A DNA stretch of 6,134 nt from CAZKCI01 sp964551475 (GTDB lineage Bacteria > Auribacterota > Erginobacteria > Erginobacterales > CAZKCI01): positions 1 to 6,134 of the forward strand of contig CAZKCI010000102.1 in the NCBI GenBank assembly GCA_964551475.1. The letters are read 5' to 3'. The notes beneath the pieces are model-generated. The model searched no databases, was not told the origin of the DNA, and was given only the letters and a program-made list of their open reading frames with translations. The position numbers and the translations under genes were made by a program. Below are positions 1-4,701 of this stretch, in pieces; position 1 is the stretch's first letter; every line of letters starts with the position of its first letter.

Positions 1-20
1 AGTCCATAATAATATAGACA

Positions 21-101
21 TGTCATTGCGAGGAGCGAAGCGACGAAGCAATCTCAACCCCGTGGGCAGCAAGAGATTGCTTCGCTTCGCTCGCAATGAC
101 A
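21..101. repeat. REP-like imperfect inverted repeat (tgtcattgcgag family)
   Basis: The left arm is 21-55 and the right arm 73-101, around a 17-nt loop (56-72). The arms pair almost perfectly; the left arm carries two extra 3-nt insertions. The outer ends read tgtcattgcgag and its complement, and the inner ends read gaagcaatctc and its complement. The right end runs into a small perfect palindrome at 94-108 (caatgac, one base, gtcattg). Similar tgtcattgcgag/gaagcaatctc palindromes are, from general knowledge, scattered between genes in many unrelated bacteria. A transcript in either direction would fold into a long hairpin. Whether it acts as a terminator or is only a mobile repeat cannot be told here; no U-tract follows. 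Confidence 0.85.
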
Positions 102-169
102 GTCATTGATAAAGTCCAGACTACAACGGTCGGATTAGTAAATCGCCGAGCCAGGCCAAGCCGAGCCCC

Positions 170-230
170 ATTCGTGAAAATTCGTGCCTGCGCGCTGAAG
201 CGCTACGGCGCGCAAGCGTGTCAATTCGTG
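170..230. repeat. Short attcgtg repeats around a GC-rich stem-loop
   Basis: The heptamer attcgtg occurs three times (170-176, 180-186, 224-230). Between the second and third copies is a perfect 7-bp inverted repeat, tgcgcgc at 189-195 and gcgcgca at 208-214, with a 12-nt loop. The patch lies just beyond the stop codon of the minus-strand repeat-protein gene (stop 246-248). The stem could therefore slow or end transcription, but the following minus-strand bases (ggcacgaatttt) are only a weak U-tract. I see no gene in 1-245. Confidence 0.5.
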
Positions 231-245
231 GAAGGTCTTTTTGCC

Positions 246-2399
246 TCACCGCGTCGCCGGGATGTCGCCCGTCGCGCCGAAGTAGACGCGGGTCAGGTTC
301 TGGACCGACCAGAGGCCGGTGGAGCCGCGGAAGATAGCGGCCTCGTCGACGCCGTCCCCGTCGTAGTCCGCCGGGATGGCCCCATCGGACGCCCCCCCGA
401 GGTAGATCCGCGTCACGTTTCGGATGGCCCAGAGGGCCGTGGAAGAGCGGAAAATCCCGCCTTCCCATCTTCCCGCGCCGTTGTAGTCACCCGGGGCCAG
501 GCTGTCGGTGGACAGTCCGAGGTAAAACCTGGTGACGTTCCGGACCGACCAGAGGCCGGTCGAGCCCCGGAAGACGGCGATCTCCCTGGCATCGCTGGAA
601 CTGTAATATCCCGGGATCGCGTTATCCCCGGTCGAGCCCAGATAGACCCGGGTCAGGTCGCGGATCGACCAGAGTCCCGATGACGCCCGGAAGATCCCCG
701 CTTCCGCCGTCCCGTCGCCGTGGTAGTCCCCCTGGACCGGCTGGTCGGAGGCGGCCCCCAGGTAGAACCGGCTCAGGTTCCTGATCGACCACAACCCGGA
801 AGCTTCCCGGAAGATGGCGACGTCGGTGGTCCCGTCCCCGTTGTAATCTTCGGGAGCGATTTCGTCGGAGGACGAACCGAGATACACCCGGGTCACGTTC
901 CGGATCGACCACATCCCGGTGGAACCGCGAAAGACGCCGATATCGCTCGTCCCGTCGCCGTTGTAGTCGTAGATCCAGGGGACCACCGTCGGCTCGGGCG
1001 GAATGAGCAAGCGGGCGACGAAGGCATCGTAGTCGCCCCGGTTGTTCGACTGATAGGAGACGCGGGTGGGGAAGTTGAGAGAGGTGGTGTCTCCGGTGAT
1101 ATAGACCGCCTCCCCGGCGGCGGCAACTGAATAAGCCCCGTCATACTGGCTCCCCCCCAGATAGGTGGAGGCGATCAGGCGGGAGCCGGTCGAGGAGAGC
1201 TTGGACACGAAGGCGTCGGGCTGGGTCGGGTCGGCGAGACTGGACTGATAAGCCGACCGGACGGGGAAATCGGTGGAAGAGGTGTATCCGGCCAGGCAAG
1301 CCTCTCCGCCGACAACCGCGATCGCCTGGCCGGCGTCATACTTGCCCCCTCCGAGAAAGGTGGAGTAGATAAGGCGGGAACCGGAGGAGGAGAGCTTGGA
1401 CACGAAGGCCTCCTCGTTGGTCAGTGTCGACTGATAGGCGTTCTGGAGGGGAAAGTTGACGGAGCGGGTGTAGCCGGCGATGAAAGCGGCCCCGTCCTCA
1501 ACCGCGATGCCGTAGCCGTAGTCGTAGTCGGTCCCCCCCAGATAGGTGGAATAGAGCAGCCGGGAGCCCGAGGTGGCGAGCTTGGTGACGAAGACATCGT
1601 AGAAGGTGGGGCTGGCGGAGGAGGCCTGGAAGGGGGTCAGGACCGGAAAATCGCTGGACTGCGTCCATCCCACCACAAAGGCGGAGCCGGCGGCAACGGC
1701 GAGACCGTTGGCGTTGTCGCTCGCCTTCCCCCCCAGGTAGGTGGAGTAGGCGATCTGGGAGCCGTCGGAGGAGAACTTGGAGACGAAGGCGTCGTACTCG
1801 CCACCGGAGAAGGTTGAACGGTAGGCGTTCCGGACCGGGAAATCGGTGGACTGCGTCCAGCCCGTGAGATAGACCTCTCCGCTCTCCACTGCCGTCCCAT
1901 AGGCCTCGTCGGCCCCGTTGCCCCCCAGGACGGTGGAGAAGACGAGCTGGGAACCTCCGGACGACAGTCGGCTGACGAAAGCGTCTGGCGGGTTGTTCAG
2001 GCTCGATTGGTAGGCGAGGCGGGTGGGAAAATCGGAGGAGTAAGTGAAGCCCGTGACCACGGCTTCCCCGCTTTCCAAAACGACCGCGTATCCGTTGTCG
2101 TTCCCGGCGCCGCCGAGAAAGGAGGAATAGAGGAGCTGTGAGCCGCTGGAAGAGAAAGCGGTTATAAATACATCCCAGTTGATGCTGGGGAGGCTGGCCT
2201 GGAAAGGGGACCGGGTGGGGAAATCGGAGGAGTACGTGGACCCGACGATGAAGGCCCGGGAGTTTTCCACCGCCACGCCCAGGCCGGAATCGACGCTCCC
2301 TCCGCCCAAATAGGTGGAATAATCAAGGCTGATCGTCCGGACGTTCCAGGGTCCGGAGAGAGCCAGGGCGCAGGAAATGGCGGAGAGCAGCGGGGTCAT
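246..2399 (-). CDS. Exported repeat protein: seven SBBP repeats plus six FG-GAP/VCBS-like repeats
   Basis: This 717-residue protein is built almost wholly of repeats. Residues 25-464 hold seven SBBP-type repeats of 62-65 residues (about 57 in the last), each opening near YSTYLGG and containing a SSDFPTR-like segment and a DAFVSKLSSSGS-like end. Residues 478-717 hold six repeats of exactly 40 residues, opening DYNGDG and continuing VFRGSTGLWSIRNVTRVYLG, as in FG-GAP/VCBS-like calcium-binding propeller repeats. Repeats 4 and 5 have lost or degraded the acidic DxNGDG loop. The N-terminus is only a short hydrophobic stretch (residues 4-15) without preceding Lys or Arg, so a signal peptide is likely from the family but weak by eye. 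No C-terminal anchor or sorting motif is visible. ATG 2399 is fixed by an in-frame TAA immediately upstream (2403-2405) and by a GGAG site. A surface or secreted binding role is inferred; no enzyme motif is seen. Confidence 0.9.
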   Translation of the reverse strand: MTPLLSAISCALALSGPWNVRTISLDYSTYLGGGSVDSGLGVAVENSRAFIVGSTYSSDFPTRSPFQASLPSINWDVFITAFSSSGSQLLYSSFLGGAGNDNGYAVVLESGEAVVTGFTYSSDFPTRLAYQSSLNNPPDAFVSRLSSGGSQLVFSTVLGGNGADEAYGTAVESGEVYLTGWTQSTDFPVRNAYRSTFSGGEYDAFVSKFSSDGSQIAYSTYLGGKASDNANGLAVAAGSAFVVGWTQSSDFPVLTPFQASSASPTFYDVFVTKLATSGSRLLYSTYLGGTDYDYGYGIAVEDGAAFIAGYTRSVNFPLQNAYQSTLTNEEAFVSKLSSSGSRLIYSTFLGGGKYDAGQAIAVVGGEACLAGYTSSTDFPVRSAYQSSLADPTQPDAFVSKLSSTGSRLIASTYLGGSQYDGAYSVAAAGEAVYITGDTTSLNFPTRVSYQSNNRGDYDAFVARLLIPPEPTVVPWIYDYNGDGTSDIGVFRGSTGMWSIRNVTRVYLGSSSDEIAPEDYNGDGTTDVAIFREASGLWSIRNLSRFYLGAASDQPVQGDYHGDGTAEAGIFRASSGLWSIRDLTRVYLGSTGDNAIPGYYSSSDAREIAVFRGSTGLWSVRNVTRFYLGLSTDSLAPGDYNGAGRWEGGIFRSSTALWAIRNVTRIYLGGASDGAIPADYDGDGVDEAAIFRGSTGLWSVQNLTRVYFGATGDIPATR
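249..968 (-). repeat. Six tandem 120-bp coding repeats (FG-GAP/VCBS-like)
   Basis: This is the DNA for residues 478-717 of the repeat protein: six units of exactly 120 bp with no spacers, ending at the stop codon. Strongly kept parts encode the GLWSIRN and TR(V/F)YLG segments. The exact unit length suggests expansion by unequal recombination. Position 1 of the units encodes the DYNGDG loop, which is intact in units 1 and 2, close to intact in 3 and 6 (DYHGDG, DYDGDG), and degraded in 4 and 5. Confidence 0.9.
1008..2327 (-). repeat. Seven SBBP-type coding repeats
   Basis: This is the DNA for residues 25-464, seven consecutive units of roughly 190 bp. Units differ by small in-frame length changes in the loop before DAFVSKL. 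Each carries the aromatic-STYLGG opening and the DFP motif typical of SBBP (beta-propeller) repeats. Seven units would suit a closed seven-bladed propeller; that is inference from count alone. Confidence 0.85.
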
Positions 2400-2405
2400 T
2401 ATTTA

Positions 2406-2409
2406 CTCC
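2406..2409 (-). promoter_or_regulatory. Shine-Dalgarno site of the SBBP repeat protein
   Basis: On the minus strand GGAG lies six bases before ATG 2399, and an in-frame stop sits between them. Together they settle the start codon. Confidence 0.7.
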
Positions 2410-2416
2410 ATCTACA

Positions 2417-2445
2417 AATATAACAACGCTTTCCGTCTTCGTCAA
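2417..2445 (-). promoter_or_regulatory. Sigma70-type promoter for the SBBP repeat protein
   Basis: On the minus strand, TTGACG (2440-2445) is separated by exactly 17 bp from TATATT (2417-2422), close to the TTGACA/TATAAT consensus. The predicted start of transcription is near 2410, so the leader would be only about 11 nt and would begin at or next to the GGAG ribosome site. No operator-like palindrome is obvious. Confidence 0.65.
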
Positions 2446-2485
2446 GCGTACCCACCCAGCCCACCTGCGATTTATAACTTACAAC

Positions 2486-2514
2486 TTGACCCGCTTATCC
2501 CAGCACAATAGGAT
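2486..2514 (+). promoter_or_regulatory. Sigma70-type promoter for the small membrane protein
   Basis: TTGACC (2486-2491) is followed after 17 bp by TAGGAT (2509-2514), matching consensus at 5/6 and 4/6 positions. It sits about 25 bp upstream of the start codon at 2539 and faces away from the minus-strand promoter. Confidence 0.5.
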
Positions 2515-2527
2515 GGTAACCAATACT

Positions 2528-2532
2528 GGGAG
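2528..2532 (+). promoter_or_regulatory. Shine-Dalgarno site of the small membrane protein
   Basis: GGGAG lies six bases before ATG 2539, an optimal spacing that supports this start. Confidence 0.65.
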
Positions 2533-2538
2533 ACGAGA

Positions 2539-2850
2539 ATGCCCCTTTTCCGCCATCACTACCGCTGGCTACCCCTGATCGCTTACCTGGCCCTCTTCTT
2601 TGTCCTCATCCCCTGCGCCAGAGCGGCGCCTCTGGAATCGGAATCTTCCCCCGGGATCCGCCTTTCCGACAGCCGTGACGGCGCGGATAACGTTGGCTCT
2701 TTCCCCCTCCTGGTGGGAGGCGGAGTCCAGCATCCCCATGAGGATTCCGTCGCCGAGATCGCACCCTTCTTCCTCTTCCTCGTGATCATCGGCGTGGCGG
2801 TCGCGGCCTACTCGCAGTTACAGGACAGCACCAGCTCCACGAATAAGTAG
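2539..2850 (+). CDS. Small hypothetical membrane protein with signal peptide
   Basis: This 103-residue protein matches no family I recognise. Residues 1-29 look like a signal peptide: a basic start (RHHYR), a hydrophobic core (about 11-25, LPLIAYLALFFVLIP) and an ARA-A cleavage site near residue 29. The middle (30-73) is polar and acidic. Residues 74-91 (IAPFFLFLVIIGVAVAAY) form a clear membrane helix, followed by a short polar tail. The likely mature form is a short periplasmic segment anchored by one C-terminal helix, tail inward. It has its own promoter candidate and a GGGAG site, and is the only plus-strand gene here. It diverges from the SBBP repeat protein, so a shared regulator or process is possible but unproven. 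Signal peptide, ribosome site and stop make it a convincing gene despite unknown function. Confidence 0.7.
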   Translation: MPLFRHHYRWLPLIAYLALFFVLIPCARAAPLESESSPGIRLSDSRDGADNVGSFPLLVGGGVQHPHEDSVAEIAPFFLFLVIIGVAVAAYSQLQDSTSSTNK

Positions 2851-2858
2851 CCCTCCGT

Positions 2859-2897
2859 TATCCTAACCGCCTGGGTCGATGGGTAAGGGTTAGGATA
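2859..2897 (+). terminator. Inverted repeat just after the small membrane protein (possible terminator)
   Basis: A perfect 10-bp inverted repeat, tatcctaacc (2859-2868) and ggttaggata (2888-2897), has a 19-nt loop and starts nine bases after the stop codon at 2850. The stem is AT-rich and the following ttggtctgg is not a real U-tract, so it is a weak terminator candidate. Its right half belongs to the dispersed element starting at 2875. Confidence 0.3.
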
Positions 2898-2994
2898 TTG
2901 GTCTGGTTGATGGGTTAGGTTGGGGGGGCTCGCCGCCAGGCCAACCCTTAACCCTGACCCATTTCCCAAACCCACTGCCTCACCATTACCCATC
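2875..2994. repeat. Dispersed ~120-bp element, copy A (downstream of isomerase gene)
   Basis: This copy aligns over its whole length, in the same orientation and almost without gaps, with 3899-4018; by eye roughly three quarters of bases match. The first 87 bp (2875-2961) have exactly the same length in both copies. It is made of short TGGGTNAGG-type words in one orientation (gggtaagggttagg) and then their complement (aacccttaaccctgaccc), giving an imperfect palindrome with a G-run (2922-2928) near the middle. The isomerase stop codon (2986-2988) and the codons just before it lie inside its right end. Confidence 0.75.
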
Positions 2995-3897
2995 CACCAG
3001 CTTTCGGATATGCTCGATCCCCCGCTTCACCTCTTCGGGGGCGGACTGGGGATGGATCTCGAAGACCTTGAGGATGTCCCGCCGCAGGTAGTCCTTCACC
3101 AGACCGTAGTCGAATTCCCCCTGGAGCGGCGCGCGGTGATCGCTCGCGCCGATCACGTCGTGGATGTGCATCCCGATCAGGCGGTGGCCATAGCGCTTCA
3201 GGTATTCCGCGTGCTCTTCCAGGCCGGCGTTCTCCTTGACCTGGGCGTGGCCGATGTCATGCCAGTAGCCGAGCGCGGGCGAGGGCACCCGTTCGAGGAT
3301 GATCCCCACTTCGTCCAATGAGGGGATCTCTTCGAGAAAATAGCGGTTCTCCACGCCGAGAAGTATCCCGGCGGAAGCGGCATGGGCGGCGAGAGCGGTG
3401 AGGCTGCGGACCGCCTCCTCCAGGTGAAATCCCGCGAGCTTCGCCCGTTTGCGGAGAAAGGAGTCGCGAGCGGAGCGGAGACGCAGCTGGTCTCCCCCAT
3501 CCACCGCCAGGGCCAGAACCTTTCTCCCCGCGTCCCGCAAGGGGATCTTCCCCATATGGAGGACGACCGCCCGGGCCTTCATCGCCCGGGCGGCGTCGAT
3601 GGTCCGCATCGTCTGGTTGACCGCCCAGGTCCTTTCCCGGCCGTCACGGCTGGACAGGGAAGGACTGTCCGGACCGACCCTGCCGGAGCTTGGGAAGAGC
3701 GGGGGCGGACAATAGTTGTGGAGGCTGGAGACCTTGACCTTTCCGGCGCGGGCCAGGTCAAGAACCCCGGGAAAGAGCTCGGGGGGAAGTGTGAAACTCA
3801 GCTCGATCGCCTCGCAGCCGAAGGAGAGAAGCTCCTTCGCCATCGCCTCGGCCGAGCTGTGGCGCCAGGCGTTCCAGACAGTGGAGATGGAAAACAT
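2986..3897 (-). CDS. Sugar phosphate isomerase/epimerase-like TIM-barrel protein
   Basis: This 303-residue protein has the fold signature of the xylose isomerase-like/AP endonuclease 2 TIM-barrel family. It opens with a first beta strand FSISTVWNAW, then EAIELS (28-33), SSLHNYCPP (H60), VVLHMG (H114), GVENRY (E183), WHDIGHA (H213, D214, H217), GMHIHDV (H244, H246, D247) and FEIHP (E280). The Glu, Asp and His residues at barrel strand ends match the usual divalent-metal site. The substrate cannot be told; these proteins isomerise or epimerise sugars or related compounds in the cytoplasm. ATG 3897 is chosen because the family normally begins with this first strand. The frame stays open 31 codons further to TTG 3990, but those residues merely translate the upstream repeat. 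No Shine-Dalgarno site precedes ATG 3897. A copy of one 120-bp element lies on each side of the gene. Confidence 0.85.
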   Translation of the reverse strand: MFSISTVWNAWRHSSAEAMAKELLSFGCEAIELSFTLPPELFPGVLDLARAGKVKVSSLHNYCPPPLFPSSGRVGPDSPSLSSRDGRERTWAVNQTMRTIDAARAMKARAVVLHMGKIPLRDAGRKVLALAVDGGDQLRLRSARDSFLRKRAKLAGFHLEEAVRSLTALAAHAASAGILLGVENRYFLEEIPSLDEVGIILERVPSPALGYWHDIGHAQVKENAGLEEHAEYLKRYGHRLIGMHIHDVIGASDHRAPLQGEFDYGLVKDYLRRDILKVFEIHPQSAPEEVKRGIEHIRKLVDG

Positions 3898-3898
3898 A

Positions 3899-4018
3899 GT
3901 CGATGGGTCAGGGTTAAGATATCGGTCTAGGCAATGGGTCAGGTCGAAGGTGAGGCTCGGCCGGCCAACACCACTGACCTGACCCATCAACTAAACCCAC
4001 TTCCTAACCCTAACCTAT
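3899..4018. repeat. Dispersed ~120-bp element, copy B (upstream of isomerase gene)
   Basis: This is the partner of copy A at 2875-2994, in direct orientation, offset 1024 bp. It begins one base upstream of the isomerase start codon and runs to within about five bases of the bS21 stop codon, so it fills the whole gap between the two genes. It contains a perfect 12-bp inverted repeat, atgggtcaggtc at 3934-3945 and its complement at 3976-3987, plus further ccctaacc words to the right. The isomerase mRNA must either start inside it or read through it. Confidence 0.75.
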
Positions 4019-4022
4019 AAAC

Positions 4023-4187
4023 CTATCTCTTTCCGCTGCGGCGAATCCGGCGGCGTTTCTCGCTCGGCTTCTCGTAGTGGCGGCGGGCGCGCAGCGTCTT
4101 GACGATCCCTTCCTTATCCATCTTCTTCTTCAGGCGCCTGAGCGCCTTTTCGACCGGCTCATCCTTTTTTAGAACGACCTTGGACAC
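4023..4187 (-). CDS. rpsU: 30S ribosomal protein bS21
   Basis: This 54-residue, very basic protein is bS21 of the small ribosomal subunit. It shows the family pattern: SKVVLKKDEPVEKALRRLKKK at residues 2-22 (acidic-then-basic first helix), a KEGIVKTLRARRHYEKPSEKR centre with the typical RRHYEKPSEK stretch, and an RRRIRRSGKR tail. bS21 binds near the 3' end of 16S rRNA and helps initiate translation. It starts at GTG 4187; an in-frame TAA directly upstream (4191-4193) leaves no earlier start, and AGGGAGG-like sequence lies ten bases before it. It is a little shorter than common homologues of about 58-71 residues. It follows the repeat block downstream of tonB and is followed by the isomerase gene; no functional link to either is evident. 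Confidence 0.93.
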   Translation of the reverse strand: MSKVVLKKDEPVEKALRRLKKKMDKEGIVKTLRARRHYEKPSEKRRRIRRSGKR

Positions 4188-4197
4188 GGTTTATCAG

Positions 4198-4203
4198 CCT
4201 CCC
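4198..4203 (-). promoter_or_regulatory. Shine-Dalgarno site deciding the rpsU GTG start
   Basis: On the minus strand GGGAGG lies ten bases before GTG 4187. With the in-frame stop between them it fixes the unusual GTG start. Confidence 0.7.
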
Positions 4204-4241
4204 TTCGGGTTGCGGGCATCCGTTGGATATATGATCCGGAG

Positions 4242-4247
4242 ATTATA
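4242..4247 (-). promoter_or_regulatory. Perfect -10 hexamer upstream of rpsU
   Basis: TATAAT on the minus strand, about 55 bp before the rpsU start, would give a leader of roughly 48 nt. No good -35 stands at 16-18 bp (tgtgta at best). The adjacent bases 4251-4264 form one arm of an inverted repeat that would occupy the promoter spacer. Confidence 0.45.
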
Positions 4248-4250
4248 CAT

Positions 4251-4309
4251 CAGCGGACGGGGAGTACACAGTTATAATATGAAATGCGCTCCCGCCTCCC
4301 CGTCTGCGG
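4251..4309. repeat. Inverted repeat in the rpsU upstream region
   Basis: Arms at 4251-4264 (cagcggacggggag) and 4296-4309 (ctccccgtctgcgg) pair at 12 of 14 positions, with a perfect 9-bp core, around 31 bases. The loop holds a plus-strand TATAAT (4273-4278) that has no good -35 and no gene downstream. It may be an operator-like or REP-related palindrome; function unknown. Confidence 0.45.
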
Positions 4310-4325
4310 CCGGCCCAAACATTTC

Positions 4326-4410
4326 AACAGACGATTGAATAGGATTGGATAGGATAAAAACAGACCGGCCAGCCGGGCCCATCCTATTCGATCCTATTCA
4401 ATCGTCTGTT
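4326..4410. repeat. Inverted repeat with 30-bp arms (aacagacgattgaat family)
   Basis: The left arm 4326-4355 and right arm 4381-4410 pair at 28 of 30 positions, with a 25-bp GC-rich centre. The right arm occurs again at 4647-4676 as part of the direct repeat described separately, so three copies of the arm exist in the block. The tandem aggat words inside each arm make the ends look like terminal inverted repeats of a small non-coding element. Confidence 0.85.
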
Positions 4411-4428
4411 AAAAATGCCGAGCCAGGC
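4372..4428. repeat. 57-bp direct repeat, left copy
   Basis: It matches 4638-4694 with a single mismatch, and the first 49 bp are identical, at an offset of 266 bp. It includes the right arm of the 4326-4410 inverted repeat and ends with tgttaaaaatgccg. With the right copy it brackets the REP-like units at 4435-4631. Read on the minus strand, the GC-rich end followed by atttttaac is faintly terminator-like. Confidence 0.9.
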
Positions 4429-4434
4429 CGGCCC

Positions 4435-4631
4435 GGATCCCCCGACCGAAGGTCGGGGTCCCACAAATCTCGCTACCAATCGCCCGTTCGCAAGCCATGC
4501 CTGTGGGAGCGACATTCTTGTCGCGATCCAAGCCATCCCGGATCGGGGCAGGAATGCCCCTCCCACAAATCTCGCTACTGATCGCCCGTTCGTAAGCCAT
4601 GCCTGTGGGAGCGACATTCTTGTCGCGATCC
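4435..4631. repeat. Alternating REP-like palindromic units (BIME-like array)
   Basis: Four units of about 28-31 bp alternate in orientation: minus at 4435-4465, plus at 4502-4529, minus at 4540-4567 and plus at 4604-4631. Each begins tgtgggag and is followed by a hairpin: gcgaca/tgtcgc in the plus units, ggggca/tgcccc at 4540-4567, and a 7-bp cccgacc/ggtcggg stem at 4441-4457. A GTGG-type head plus hairpin in alternating orientation is the pattern of REP sequences mobilised by RAYT (TnpA-REP) transposases. No such gene is in this window. Confidence 0.8.
4459..4534. repeat. 76-bp direct repeat, left copy
   Basis: It matches 4561-4636 at 73 of 76 positions, offset 102 bp. It contains the end of one REP-like unit, a spacer with atcgcccgttcg, and one complete plus-oriented unit, so the REP-like array grew at least in part by duplication of a two-unit block. 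Confidence 0.9.
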
Positions 4632-4636
4632 AAGCC
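4561..4636. repeat. 76-bp direct repeat, right copy
   Basis: This is the partner of 4459-4534 with three substitutions. It adjoins the right copy of the 57-bp repeat. Confidence 0.9.
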
Positions 4637-4637
4637 G

Positions 4638-4694
4638 GCCGGGCCCATCCTATTCGATCCTATTCAATCGTCTGTTAAAAATGCCGGGCCAGGC
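4638..4694. repeat. 57-bp direct repeat, right copy
   Basis: This is the partner of 4372-4428. It ends seven bases downstream of the tonB stop codon (4702-4704), so tonB transcripts run into it immediately. On the minus strand it gives a GC-rich stretch followed by atttttaac, a weak terminator candidate. Confidence 0.9.
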
Positions 4695-4701
4695 GGGCGG
4701 G

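Noticed and set aside
96..1130. Two long plus-strand open frames (96-683 and 720-1130)
   Set aside because: They are antisense shadows of the 120-bp repeats of the minus-strand gene; their proteins only repeat DRPEAG-like words and have no ribosome site.
2340..2399. Lipoprotein signal (LSAISC) at the start of the SBBP protein
   Set aside because: The residue at -3 to the cysteine is Ala and not Leu/Val/Ile, and no basic residue precedes the hydrophobic stretch.
2875..2960. Telomere-like gggttaggg and ccctaaccc words
   Set aside because: The words are irregular (gggtaaggg, gggtcaggg, gggttaggt), not a uniform hexamer tandem, and lie between genes on both sides; no sign of a replicon end.
2808..2993. 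Minus-strand 61-codon open frame
   Set aside because: It is mostly a translation of the copy A repeat and overlaps the end of the well-supported 2539-2850 gene on the other strand.
3382..3930. Plus-strand 182-codon open frame
   Set aside because: Antisense shadow of the isomerase gene, whose frame has clear family motifs; GC-rich codon bias keeps the opposite strand open.
4273..4278. Plus-strand TATAAT as a promoter
   Set aside because: No -35 match at 16-18 bp and no gene downstream on the plus strand; kept only as part of a finding.
4459..4636. Possible CRISPR array
   Set aside because: Only two 76-bp copies exist, the spacer region contains another palindromic unit, and no cas gene is near; the structure fits REP-like units.
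4345..4678. Several overlapping open frames in both strands of the repeat block
   Set aside because: They translate REP-like and direct repeats (same peptide appearing twice), in several frames at once, with no ribosome site.
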